Below are positions 1 to 8,320 of a stretch of DNA of 61,412 nucleotides, piece by piece. How positions within the stretch are numbered: the stretch's first letter is position 1; every line of letters starts with the position of its first letter. Both the position numbers and the translations under genes were made by a program. This DNA is from Candidatus Trichofilum aggregatum (GTDB lineage: Bacteria; Chloroflexota; Anaerolineae; Promineifilales; Promineifilaceae), in assembly GCA_016716885.1 (NCBI GenBank), contig JADJUV010000045.1, positions 1-61,412 on the forward strand. The letters run 5' to 3'. The notes beneath the pieces were generated by a model. The model saw only the letters and a list, made by a program, of their open reading frames with translations, made no database searches and was not told the DNA's origin.

Positions 1-80
1 GATCTTCTTGCTCACTGGTCAAGAAAGTGACTCGTCAGATATTAATGCGGGTGAGCCTACCCAATTTTAGAGTGTCTGTT

Positions 81-1709
81 ATGTCCACTGTAGATGTTTC
101 CCCAACGACCGTTTCGACGATTGATCGTCAACGGTATAGTCGTATCATTCGTTTTTTTGCTGGTGTCATCTTACACCTTATCCTGTGGGATATCTTTTTG
201 CGCCGGGTGGCTGGCCGATGGGTGACACGTTCGCGGCCGCGACGCTGGCGACAACTCTCACGCCAATTCCGGGTTCTAGCCCTGGAAATGGGCGGGGTGC
301 TCATCAAACTGGGCCAATTCCTTAGCTCCCGCGTAGATGTTTTGCCCCCAGAAATCACCGAAGAGCTTCAGGGGTTACAGGATGAAGTAACCCCCGTGCC
401 CGCCGAGGCCATTTCCGTGGTACTGATACAGGAGTAGGCTCGTTGGCGGAACGGTTTGCCGAGATAGAAAGTGAACCGCTCGCGGCCGCGTCCCTGGGTC
501 AGACCTACCGCGCCCGCCTTTATGCTGAAGACCACACCCCCGGCGACCGGGTCGTCATCAAAGTTCAGCGCCCCAACATAGACGCCATCGTCCGCACTGA
601 CCTGGAAGCCTTACGCGTCGTCTCCCAATGGGCCATGCGCTACGGCCCCATCCGCCGCCGGGCCGATGTGCCTGCTCTGCTAGAAGAATTTGCCCGTACC
701 CTCTGGGAAGAGTTGGATTACGAAGCCGAAGCCAACAACGCCGAACGGTTCCAACGGCTGTTCGCCGCTAACCCTGGCGTCTATATTCCTCGTTTCTACC
801 GCGAACATTGCACCGGCAAAGTTCTGGTCATCGAAAATGTCGAGAACATCAAACTGACTGATCTGGCGGCCCTGGATGCGGCAGGCATTGACCGCAAAGA
901 AGTGGCCGACCGCCTGCTCGATGTCTATTTCACCCAAATTTTCCGCGAAGGGTTCTTCCACGCCGATCCCCACCCTGGCAACCTGTTCATCAAACCCCTT
1001 ACCGAACCCGATGAGGACAACAGCACCCCGTTCCAGATTGTTTTTATTGATTTTGGCATGGTGGGGCACGTCGAAGCGTTGATGGGCGAAAATCTGCGTA
1101 AGGTGCTGATCAGCGTCAGCCAGAAAGACGCCCGCGCCCTCACCGAAGCGTATCAGGATTTAGGCTTCTTCCTGCCTGACGCTGACCTGGATCGCATCAC
1201 TCAGGCCCAGGCCAAACTGCTGGATCAGCTCTGGGGCCGAAACCTGCTGGATTTAGCCCAGCCCGACCCCGAGAAGTGGCTGAGTTTGGTCGTGAGTTTC
1301 GCGATTTGCTCTATGATTTTCCCATTCAGATTCCCCAGGATTTTATCTACCTGGGGCGGGCGATGGGTATCCTTTCGGGCATGGCTTTTTGTTAGACCCG
1401 ACCATTAACCCGTGGCGGCAGGTGGAGAAGTTTGCCCAGGAGTTTATTAGCCAGCGGCAAACACAACAGTTGGGCTGGGAAGTGGTTCGTCATTGGTTGC
1501 AGTTGTTTATCTCACTGCCGCCGCAGGTGGAACGGGTGCTCTCAGCGGCGGAACGCGGCCGCTTGCAAGTGCAGTTTGCCCCCAACAAAGATTTGGAACG
1601 CCAATTGGACCGCATGGAGAAGAAAATTGGCTGGCTCAACTGGAGCATTCTCGGCGCGGCCGCGATGCTTTCGGGCACGTTGTTGTATCTGTTTCGGCGT
1701 AAGGAATGA
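81..1709 (+). CDS. ABC1/UbiB (AarF/ADCK) family atypical kinase, interrupted by three frameshifts
   Basis: Protein of the UbiB/ADCK family, membrane-associated kinase-like ATPases linked to quinone or lipid metabolism. Family marks are spread over three open pieces (81-437, 443-1408, 1389-1709): the KxGQ motif (KLGQ), the Ala-rich loop (EPLAAASLGQ), VVIKVQRP, HADPHPGN and the metal-binding DFG. A C-terminal hydrophobic segment (LNWSILGAAAMLSGTLLYLF) would be the membrane anchor. The frame steps back by one base near 434, 1280 and 1388. Adding one base to TT, GG and TTTTT runs restores one continuous family-like protein. ATG at 81 (MSTVDVS) is preferred over GTG at 27. I favour an intact gene with sequencing indels over a pseudogene. 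Confidence 0.8.
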
Positions 1710-1799
1710 GGAAGATGGAGCTAGAGATTGAGAGACTAGAGAGTCCCCTGATTTCAGGTCACTCATTCGTGCAATTCGTGGCTTCTTCCCGTAGCCTCA

Positions 1800-3047
1800 T
1801 CAGACTACCGGTTCCCACTCCCAGGTGGCGGGTAGCGTAACCACCCCATCAATCTCCTTCGTGCCTCCGCCGATCACTTGCAAGGTGTAAGCCCGCTCGT
1901 GATGATCAAAAGCCTTTTTGATGAAGCTGTCATACACCGCCACGGTCACTTTGTATTGGGCGGGCAACAGTGGCAAACGCTCCACACAGTAGCGTAAAAC
2001 CCCTTCCCCCTGTACCAATCCCATATTCAACCCGGCATGACGGATATTCGGGCCATTCACATGCACCCCATCCGACCGGAAAATTGCCAAACCAAAAACC
2101 GGGTCTTGCACCGGCTCATGTGCCCGGTAATGGATTTCGATCATCATGGGATCATTGGTCTTAAAACTGGTCGTTGGTTGACCCGCTTGATCCAAAATGG
2201 CCACCCGCGTCACCTCAATTTCCTGACTCCCCCACCGCTGAAATGTATCATCACCAATTGATTGCCATTGTTTGCCCGGTAAAGCGCGGCTATAGGTGTG
2301 CTCCAGATATTGGGCAATCACCTCATCCGCAGAACCAGACCCACGCATAATGCCATCTTCAATCCACACCACCCGCGAGCAAATGGTGCGGATGCTCTCC
2401 AGGTTGTGACTGACCATGATGACTGTCACCCCGTCTTGTATCATTTGATAAACACGCTGGGTGCATTTGTTCTGAAACGCCTGATCACCGACGGCTAATA
2501 TCTCATCCACGATCAAAAGGTCGGGCTGAACATGAATGGCGACGCTGAAGCCCAGGCGCATGTACATACCGGAAGAATAATGTTTGACCGGCATGTGGAT
2601 GTAGTCGTGCAATTCGGAAAAGTCTACGATGGCCTGGTAGGATTGCTCCATCTGCTGGCGGCTGAGGCCCAACAAGGAGCCGTTGAGGAAGATATTTTCC
2701 CGTCCGGTGAGGTCGGGGTGGAAACCTGCGCCTAACTCTAATAAAGCACTCACGCGGCCGCGGGCTTGCACCGTGCCACTCGTGGGTTTAATAATACGGG
2801 TGGCGAGTTTCAGGAGTGTGCTCTTGCCACTGCCATTACGGCCAATAATGCCCAGGCTTTCCCCTGGTTTTACGGCAAAGCTAATACCCCGTAAGGCCCA
2901 TAACTCACCCTGGTTCGGGTTTGTTCTTTGGCGGCGTCCGGGAACCAGCCTATCAATCACCGTTTCCAGGATCGTTCCTGGCTGTTCGGTGGCAAAGGTA
3001 AACCGTTTGCTTACCTGGTCAAATGTCAAAATCGCTTGTTCACTCAT
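1800..3047 (-). CDS. ABC transporter ATP-binding protein, Wzt/TagH-like polysaccharide exporter
   Basis: Cytoplasmic ATPase expected to energise export of O-antigen, teichoic acid or another surface polysaccharide. The N-terminal half is a canonical nucleotide-binding domain: Walker A GRNGSGKS near residues 69-76, an extended signature (HYSSGMYMRLGFS), Walker B LLIVDE and the switch histidine in VSHN. The roughly 170-residue C-terminal part resembles the Wzt carbohydrate-binding domain, which in Wzt proteins recognises the end of the glycan chain. The partner permease (Wzm-like) is not next to it, so it is probably encoded elsewhere. It is convergent with the UbiB-like gene, with about 90 bp between them. 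Start ATG at 3047 (MSEQAI). Confidence 0.88.
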   Translation of the reverse strand: MSEQAILTFDQVSKRFTFATEQPGTILETVIDRLVPGRRQRTNPNQGELWALRGISFAVKPGESLGIIGRNGSGKSTLLKLATRIIKPTSGTVQARGRVSALLELGAGFHPDLTGRENIFLNGSLLGLSRQQMEQSYQAIVDFSELHDYIHMPVKHYSSGMYMRLGFSVAIHVQPDLLIVDEILAVGDQAFQNKCTQRVYQMIQDGVTVIMVSHNLESIRTICSRVVWIEDGIMRGSGSADEVIAQYLEHTYSRALPGKQWQSIGDDTFQRWGSQEIEVTRVAILDQAGQPTTSFKTNDPMMIEIHYRAHEPVQDPVFGLAIFRSDGVHVNGPNIRHAGLNMGLVQGEGVLRYCVERLPLLPAQYKVTVAVYDSFIKKAFDHHERAYTLQVIGGGTKEIDGVVTLPATWEWEPVV

Positions 3048-3674
3048 AAGATTCCTCTAACCAACGGAAGATTCTAGCACCGTCCCTCGGCAAGACCAAT
3101 CAGTCTCCAGTCCCCAGCACGGCTTTTCCAAAGTCCGATTTTTTAGCACTGTGCCATCGTGTCGGGTATTTTCCCACCCCTAACCCGCCCCAGGGGCGGA
3201 GAACTTTCTAAGTGCCGGTTTTCGAGGCCGCGCCGGAAACCGGCACCTGTATTCCCCTTCCGGCGGGAGGGGGGGGGTAGGGGATGGGCTTCCGACTAAA
3301 TCTGCTCAGGAGTTGTGTAAAGCTGTAATTGTTGACTTTGGAAAAGCCCTACAGTCCCCAGCAAGGCAATTCCATACGCGTTTTCCTCATCCCCAGAGGC
3401 GAGGAATTTTTCAAAGTGGCTTTCCCCCATCCCATTCGTGCGAATTCGTGAAATTCGTGGCAAAAATCTCTTTGGTTGTGGCTTGTACAGGTTAGGCACT
3501 TACGAGTTAACTTCTCGTACAGTTGGCAAGAAGTTTAACCGCAGATTTTGGGAATGAACGCATATTCTTTAATCAGCGAAAATCGGCGTTAATCGGCGGA
3601 TAAATTTTCTGGTTTATTCAGGTTAGGGAGTATGCTTCAGGGTGCTCGCTAGATAAGCAAGGCCATAAGGCTAA
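3048..3674. other. Repeat-rich intergenic region
   Basis: About 630 bp with no credible gene. It holds one copy of dispersed repeat family A (3172-3330), text of the type 'attcgtgaaattcgtgg', and a stretch repeating 'aatcggcg' around 3575-3600. No RNA gene was recognised. Confidence 0.6.
3172..3330. repeat. Dispersed repeat family A, copy 1
   Basis: Shares an ordered series of blocks with 27097-27262: 'cctaaccc', a 'gaactttc' block, an inverted repeat (GTGCCGGTTT...AAACCGGCAC), a 'ttcccctt' block, 'aggggatggg', 'cttccgactaaat' and 'taaagctg'. The hairpin sequence differs between copies but the palindrome is kept, so structure seems conserved more than sequence. Confidence 0.7.
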
Positions 3675-3703
3675 TTGCGCCTCGCCTCTGGCTCTTTTAT
3701 AAT
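3675..3703 (+). promoter_or_regulatory. Putative sigma-70-type promoter for lepB
   Basis: A perfect TATAAT at 3698-3703 lies 17 bp after TTGCGC (3675-3680). A GGAGG at 3714-3718 precedes an ATG at 3730 that opens the leader frame of the signal peptidase gene. Confidence 0.45.
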
Positions 3704-3829
3704 CCACCTATCTGGAGGTTGGTAAATAGATGACGACAGAGAGTGAATTAGTAAACGGGCCAGCAAGGCCAGACGGCGTGGATGTAAAGCAACCCATAAC
3801 GCCTGTCTATCTGCGGCCGCATCGCCCCC

Positions 3830-4456
3830 TTGCTTCCCCCTACCCCCCCACCTGGCCCCCACCCTGAAGAGCCATCACCCGCCAGTTGGCGGCAGCCTAC
3901 TTCAGAGGTCATTCGCGAAATCGTCGAGACCCTACTCCTGACCCTGCTCATTTTTTGGCTGGTCAACGCCGTTATTGGGCGCAATCGCATTGAAGGCCCC
4001 AGTATGCAACCCAACTTTTGGACCGGGGAATATCTCATTAGCAGTAAAACGAGCTACTACCTGGACGATCCCCAACGAGGCGATGTCATCGTTTTTCGTC
4101 ACCCCAACAACTCTGGCACCAACCTGATCAAACGGGTCATTGGCTTGCCAGGTGATACGGTGATGGTGCGAGATCAAAAAGTTTACGTCAATGGTGAGGC
4201 GTTGGATGAGCCTTACATTAATTCACCTCCCGCTTATAGCGGCGAATGGGTGGTGCCAGAAGGTAACTATTTTGTCCTGGGCGACAATCGTAATAACTCT
4301 AGCGACTCCCATAATTGGAACTTTGTGCCCCGTGAAAACATCATCGGTAAAGCCTTGGCGGTGCTCTGGCCCCCAGACAAATGGGGTTATGTTGATCATT
4401 ACCGTTACCATTCGGTCGCCTTGGGGGTTTTGCCTGAGACTGTGAGCTTACCGTGA
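3830..4456 (+). CDS. lepB: Signal peptidase I
   Basis: Membrane-bound type I signal peptidase that removes Sec and Tat signal peptides. One N-terminal membrane helix (ETLLLTLLIFWLVNAVIG) is followed by the box with catalytic Ser58 (GPSMQP) and by catalytic Lys101 in LIKRVIGLPGD. The conserved GDNRNNSSDS box is also present. The open frame begins at a TTG with no ribosome-binding site. A better start, ATG at 3730 behind GGAGG, opens another frame that runs into this one through a C-rich stretch (3824-3850). One base too many in a C run would join them, giving a Pro-rich cytoplasmic leader of about 34 further residues. The enzyme assignment is secure; the start is not. Confidence 0.9.
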   Translation: MLPPTPPPGPHPEEPSPASWRQPTSEVIREIVETLLLTLLIFWLVNAVIGRNRIEGPSMQPNFWTGEYLISSKTSYYLDDPQRGDVIVFRHPNNSGTNLIKRVIGLPGDTVMVRDQKVYVNGEALDEPYINSPPAYSGEWVVPEGNYFVLGDNRNNSSDSHNWNFVPRENIIGKALAVLWPPDKWGYVDHYRYHSVALGVLPETVSLP

Positions 4457-4559
4457 GGGGGAGATTGAGAGACTGAGAGACTGTTTAGGCTCCAGTCTCT
4501 CATCAGTCCCAGTTCCGCAAGCTACTTAATTATTTGATCCTACCTGCTGGCTGGAAATT

Positions 4560-5261
4560 ATGAGCCAATCACCTGCTGACATTGCCGCCTTGGTACGAGA
4601 AGTTGTTACCCGAACATTGGGCCAACAATCGCCCGCGGCCGCAACGCGCCCCATCCTGGATGCCGACCAGGTGCAAAGTTGGCCCACCGGCTCACAACAG
4701 AACATCGCCCCCGGAACCCTCATCACCCCATTGGCCCGGCAGGTCGCTCTGGAGCGGCGCATTCGGTTACATGAGGGAAATGAACCAGTCGCGGCCGCGG
4801 CAACCGGTCAAAAAACCGTCGCTCTAGCCGCCGATCATGGGGGGTACGCCCTGAAAGAGCAGTTGAAGGGTTTTATCCAAAAAGAGGGGTATGCCGTATT
4901 GGATTGTGGAACCCATAACACCGAGGCCGTGGATTACCCGGATATGGCGTACGCGGCCGCGCAACATGTCGCCAACGGCAAAGCCTGGCGGGCCATCATC
5001 ATAGATGGCGCCGGCATTGGTAGCTGTATGGTCGCTAACAAGGTACCAGGGGTACGGGCGGCGATGTGTTACGACCAGGCTACCGCCAGCAACAGCCGCG
5101 AACATAATAACGCCAATGTGCTCACGCTGGGGGCGGGGCTGATTGGCTCCAGCCTGGCCCAACAAATCGTACAAACCTTCCTCAGCACCGACTTTGCCGG
5201 TGGTCGCCACACCCGCCGCGTAGACAAAATAGACGCTATTGCCCGTCGTTTTCAAAAATAA
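4560..5261 (+). CDS. BMC-associated RpiB/LacAB-family sugar-phosphate isomerase with encapsulation peptide
   Basis: First gene of the microcompartment locus. Residues 5-20 (ADIAALVREVVTRTL) form an amphipathic helix like the encapsulation peptides that direct cargo into BMC shells. A linker with ITPLARQVALERR leads to an RpiB/LacAB domain from about residue 85: DHGG (92-95), the GTHNTEAVDYPDMA segment and ANKVPGVRAA. RpiB interconverts ribose-5-P and ribulose-5-P. The loop that in many RpiB proteins carries the catalytic cysteine (CGTG) reads DGAGIG here (Asp149), so the substrate or chemistry may differ. At 233 residues it is longer than the usual ~150 because of the N-terminal extension. 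Start ATG 4560, with only a weak GGA upstream. Confidence 0.87.
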   Translation: MSQSPADIAALVREVVTRTLGQQSPAAATRPILDADQVQSWPTGSQQNIAPGTLITPLARQVALERRIRLHEGNEPVAAAATGQKTVALAADHGGYALKEQLKGFIQKEGYAVLDCGTHNTEAVDYPDMAYAAAQHVANGKAWRAIIIDGAGIGSCMVANKVPGVRAAMCYDQATASNSREHNNANVLTLGAGLIGSSLAQQIVQTFLSTDFAGGRHTRRVDKIDAIARRFQK

Positions 5262-5674
5262 ATCACCTTTAGCGATAACCCCGATACCAGCCATCAAGCA
5301 TCAACTCTCAGCATTGTCTAAATCATTAGGCCTTATCGGAATTAACATGATGTCACGCTAAGGCGCAAAGGACGCAAAGATTTTCTCTTGGCGACTTGGC
5401 GTCCTTTGCGTGAGATTTCTTATTGCTGATGAACTCTATTCTCTATTCTTTAAGCTAATCATCACTGTATCTGTGTATACCCATCAATCGTAGGGTTGCC
5501 GACCTGACAGGTTTTGCCAACCTATCAGGTCTCCCACAAAACGTGGCTATACCCCTGTGTCCTTACTTTCTGTATACTCTTAGCAAGATGTGTATAATTG
5601 CACCAAAGAGATAGCCACTTACAATCAGTTTCTATCTCTAACAATCAATACACCAATAAACCCATTCTCACCCT
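5262..5674. other. Intergenic region with inverted repeats and a possible promoter
   Basis: 413 bp between the isomerase and deoC. It contains an inverted repeat built on CGCAAAGGACG/CGTCCTTTGCG (about 5364-5412) and another, GACCTGACAGGTT/AACCTATCAGGTC (5501-5513 with 5519-5531). A related 'gacctgacaggtc' lies near 9812. A TATAAT at 5593-5598 could be a -10 element for deoC, but no good -35 is seen. Confidence 0.45.
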
Positions 5675-6553
5675 ATGTCTTACGCTTCTTATGACCAAAC
5701 CACCGTTGAGCGTGTTATCGAGGAAGTCACCCGCGAGGTGCTTCTGCGGCTCAACCAATCTGTCAAAACCCCGGAGCCGGGTGGCTGTAATTGCACCGAT
5801 GGTTCCTGTGTACAGAACTGTGCCGGGCGAGTAGAGCGGGTCGTACTGGCAGGAGCCGCCAGAGTCACAGCGCCATTAGGCGTGCGGCCGCAAAACCAAA
5901 ACGTTGCTTCCCTCATTGATCACACCCTGCTCAAACCCGAAGCCACCCAGGATCAAATCGCCCAACTCTGTTACGAAGCCCGCACCCATCACTTTGCTTC
6001 CGTGTGCATAAACCCGGCTCATGTCAAACTGGCCGCCCAACTGCTCAAGGATTCCCATGTGCCCGTTTGTACCGTCGTCGGTTTCCCTTTGGGAGCCACA
6101 CCAGCCACGGTCAAAGCATTTGAAACCCAACAGGCCATTCGTGATGGGGCCAGCGAAATTGATATGGTCATCAACATCGGTGCCCTCAAATCACACGATT
6201 ACCACACCGTTTACGAAGACATCGCCACCGTGACACGCACCGCCCATGCTGGCAACGCCCTGCTCAAAGTGATTATCGAAACGGCATTGCTGACGGATGA
6301 AGAAAAGGTCATCGCCTGCCAGTTATCAAAATCGGCCGGGGCTGATTTTGTCAAAACATCAACTGGCTTTGGCCCCGGTGGGGCTACCGTAGATGATGTT
6401 GCCTTGATGCGGCGGGTAGTGGGGCCAGACCTGGGGGTAAAAGCCTCCGGTGGGGTACGCAATTTTGCCGATGCCCAGGCCATGATCGCCGCGGGGGCGA
6501 CTCGTTTAGGAGCCAGCGCTGGGGTGAGAATTATCAAAGAGGCGCACACATGA
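5675..6553 (+). CDS. deoC: Deoxyribose-phosphate aldolase, BMC cargo with encapsulation peptide and Cys-rich linker
   Basis: Class I aldolase that splits 2-deoxyribose-5-phosphate into glyceraldehyde-3-phosphate and acetaldehyde. The TIM-barrel starts near residue 78 (SLIDHTLLKPEAT) and keeps the Schiff-base lysine (Lys227 in VKTSTGFG), the second lysine (Lys256 in VKASGGVR) and EIDMVINIGALK. The N-terminus is extended by about 77 residues relative to stand-alone DeoC. Residues 8-27 are an amphipathic helix (TTVERVIEEVTREVLLRL) matching an encapsulation peptide. A short linker then holds four cysteines (38, 40, 45, 49; CxC-x4-C-x3-C). The stop overlaps the next ATG (ATGA). No clear ribosome-binding site precedes ATG 5675. 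Confidence 0.95.
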   Translation: MSYASYDQTTVERVIEEVTREVLLRLNQSVKTPEPGGCNCTDGSCVQNCAGRVERVVLAGAARVTAPLGVRPQNQNVASLIDHTLLKPEATQDQIAQLCYEARTHHFASVCINPAHVKLAAQLLKDSHVPVCTVVGFPLGATPATVKAFETQQAIRDGASEIDMVINIGALKSHDYHTVYEDIATVTRTAHAGNALLKVIIETALLTDEEKVIACQLSKSAGADFVKTSTGFGPGGATVDDVALMRRVVGPDLGVKASGGVRNFADAQAMIAAGATRLGASAGVRIIKEAHT

Positions 6554-6810
6554 ATGTATGCCCAAACTGCTCCGTTGGCCGTTTGCACGAGGCCCAGGTT
6601 TCTTACCTGGCCGATATTGATAATTATCAGGTGATGATCCCGTATGTACCGGCGATTGTTTGTGATGTCTGCGGCCGCATCGAATACGACCTTGACTATA
6701 TGCACCTGCTGGACAACCTGACCAGCCAACCCATCATCACCCCACCCAAGTCATTTCCGGTGGTGCGTCGTCCTTATCAACGCCCCGCCGCCAATCCGCA
6801 ACAACCCTAG
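6550..6810 (+). CDS. YgiT-type zinc-finger protein in the BMC operon
   Basis: 86 residues with two Cys pairs, CPNC (4-7) and CDVCG (about 38-42), spaced like the zinc-binding N-terminal domain of MqsA/YgiT proteins. Unlike MqsA it has no helix-turn-helix domain; the C-terminus is a Pro/Arg-rich tail (FPVVRRPYQRP). The gene is translationally coupled to deoC by an ATGA overlap and followed by a BMC-T gene. Its role is unknown. A zinc-ribbon adaptor or a regulator of shell or cargo is possible, but the sequence does not decide. Confidence 0.72.
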   Translation: MNVCPNCSVGRLHEAQVSYLADIDNYQVMIPYVPAIVCDVCGRIEYDLDYMHLLDNLTSQPIITPPKSFPVVRRPYQRPAANPQQP

Positions 6811-6868
6811 AGCCTATCAGCCAGTCAGTGTTCTGATTGCTGACAAGCTGAAAGCTGACGAGCGAATT

Positions 6869-7507
6869 ATGAACGTCGAACTTCGTAGCTACGTTTTTTT
6901 AGATAGTTTACAACCGCAACATGCCGCCTTCCTGGGAACCGTAGCCCGGGGCTTCTTGCCCTTACCCGGTGACGCCTCGCTCTGGATCGAGATTTCCCCT
7001 GGCATTGAGATCAACCGCATCACCGATGTGGCCCTCAAAGCCACCAATGTCAAACCAGGGATGCAAATTGTGGAGCGGCTCTATGGCCTGTTGGAAGTGC
7101 ATTCATCCAGCCAGGCCGAAACCCGTGCCGCCGGCGCCGCTATTTTGGCGGCCCTGGACCTCAAGGAAGAAGATCGGCTTAAACCCCGCGTCATCTCCAG
7201 CCAGATCATCCGCAACATTGATCCGCACCAGACCCAGTTGATTAACCGGATGCGCCACGGTCACATGATTCTGGCCGGGCAAACGCTGTACGTCATGGAA
7301 GTGCAACCAGCCGCTTATGCCGCCCTGGCCGCCAACGAAGCCGAAAAAGCGGCCGCACTCAACATTCTCGAAGTGCAGGCGTATGGCAGTTTTGGTCGGG
7401 TCTATCTGGGCGGCGACGAACGAGACATTATGGCCGGGTATCAGGCGGCCATTGACGCCATTGAAAGCATCGGCGGCCGCGTGCCGGAAAGCGGCCGCAA
7501 TGAATGA
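6869..7507 (+). CDS. BMC-T shell protein (tandem BMC domains)
   Basis: Microcompartment shell subunit of 212 residues, the size expected for two fused BMC domains that assemble as a trimer (pseudohexamer) in shell facets. Domain 1 covers about residues 1-95, including PGMQIVERLYGLLEVHS and an Ala-rich helix. Domain 2 covers about 105-205, including ALNILEVQAYGSFGRVYLGG and a closing helix AGYQAAIDAI. Pores in such trimers let substrates or cofactors pass. This is not the PduT-type BMC-T seen at 11752. The upstream spacer carries 'cagccagtcag' text shared with the spacer before the BMC-H gene. Confidence 0.85.
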   Translation: MNVELRSYVFLDSLQPQHAAFLGTVARGFLPLPGDASLWIEISPGIEINRITDVALKATNVKPGMQIVERLYGLLEVHSSSQAETRAAGAAILAALDLKEEDRLKPRVISSQIIRNIDPHQTQLINRMRHGHMILAGQTLYVMEVQPAAYAALAANEAEKAAALNILEVQAYGSFGRVYLGGDERDIMAGYQAAIDAIESIGGRVPESGRNE

Positions 7508-7606
7508 TTAAAAGCCATTTAGCATTTCAGCCAGTCAGCATTTCAGCTTTTGGCTGACCGGCTGACTAGCTTCCTAGCTGACAAGCTACTTCCGCAGGAG
7601 GAAATT

Positions 7607-7975
7607 ATGACAGATGCCTTAGGTATGATCGAAACTCGTGGGTTTGCCGCCATGGTAGAAGCATCCGATGCGATGGTCAAAGCGGCCAAAGTTGAACTTA
7701 TCGGCTACGAGAAAATTGGTGGGGGGTATGTCACCGCCATCGTGCGGGGTGATGTCGCCGCCGTGAAAGCCGCTCTGGAAGCCGGGGCACGGGGCGCGGA
7801 AAAAGTGGGTGAAGTTGTTTCCATCCATGTCATTCCGCGGCCGCATGCCAATGTGGATCAGGCTTACCCCTTGGTCGCCAAAAGCGGTGAGTACAACGTG
7901 AAGAGTGAAAAACCTCGCGCCAAGTCAGTACACCAGTGGTTGTACTGTAGACTGGTAAGTCTTGATCACGAATAA
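7607..7975 (+). CDS. BMC-H shell protein (hexamer-forming)
   Basis: Main facet protein of the shell. Residues 1-90 form a single BMC domain: ALGMIETRGFAAMVEASDAM, KAAKVELIGYEKIGGGYVTA and VSIHVIPRPHANVD are hallmark segments. At 122 residues it exceeds the usual 90-100 because of a basic C-terminal tail (KSEKPRAKSVHQW...). ATG 7607 is chosen because a consensus AGGAGG ends 5 bp before it; an in-frame upstream codon at 7550 falls in spacer repeat text. It has the strongest ribosome-binding site of the shell genes, fitting the high copy number of BMC-H in shells. A small hairpin (CAGTACA/TGTACTG, 7926-7947) sits in its 3' end. Confidence 0.93.
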   Translation: MTDALGMIETRGFAAMVEASDAMVKAAKVELIGYEKIGGGYVTAIVRGDVAAVKAALEAGARGAEKVGEVVSIHVIPRPHANVDQAYPLVAKSGEYNVKSEKPRAKSVHQWLYCRLVSLDHE

Positions 7976-7988
7976 CTGGTAACTAACT

Positions 7989-8279
7989 ATGTTTCTCGGC
8001 CAAGTCATCGGCACACTCGTTGCCACCCAAAAAGAAGAGAGCCTGAACGGGCTGAAATTCCTGGTTGTGCGCCGCCTGACGGTAGAAAACGAGGCCACCA
8101 GCGGCTACGTCGTGGCCGTGGATGCCGTGGGCGCTGGGGTGGGTGAAGTAGTCATGGTCGCCAGCGGTAGCTCCGCCCGCCAGACCCGCGTCACCGACAA
8201 ACGCCCCTGCGATGCCGTCATTATGGCCATTGTAGACACCTGGGAAGTAGCTGGGGTGGAGAAATATCGAAAAGATTGA
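7989..8279 (+). CDS. BMC-P shell vertex protein (EutN/CcmL family), paralogue 1
   Basis: Pentamer-forming protein that caps the vertices of the icosahedral shell. The 96 residues show the family pattern: an N-terminal strand LGQVIGTLVATQK, then GLKFLVVRRL, VVAVDAVGAGVGEVVMVASGSSAR and DAVIMAIVD. It lies 13 bp after the BMC-H stop and has no evident Shine-Dalgarno sequence, which fits the low copy number of pentamers. It is one of three BMC-P genes in the locus. Confidence 0.92.
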   Translation: MFLGQVIGTLVATQKEESLNGLKFLVVRRLTVENEATSGYVVAVDAVGAGVGEVVMVASGSSARQTRVTDKRPCDAVIMAIVDTWEVAGVEKYRKD

Positions 8280-8303
8280 CGATTTTGCTTCAATCGTCAA
8301 TCT
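8273..8303 (+). other. Intercistronic hairpin after BMC-P 1
   Basis: Perfect 12-bp stem AGATTGACGATT (8273-8284) with AATCGTCAATCT (8292-8303) and a 7-nt loop. It overlaps the BMC-P stop codon and has no U-tract, so mRNA processing or protection is likelier than termination. Confidence 0.6.
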
Positions 8304-8320
8304 AAAATCGTAAATCCCCT

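Noticed and set aside
425..445. Programmed frameshifting in the UbiB-like gene
   Set aside because: There is no slippery heptamer or downstream pseudoknot, and two further shifts of the same polarity in the same gene argue for sequence errors.
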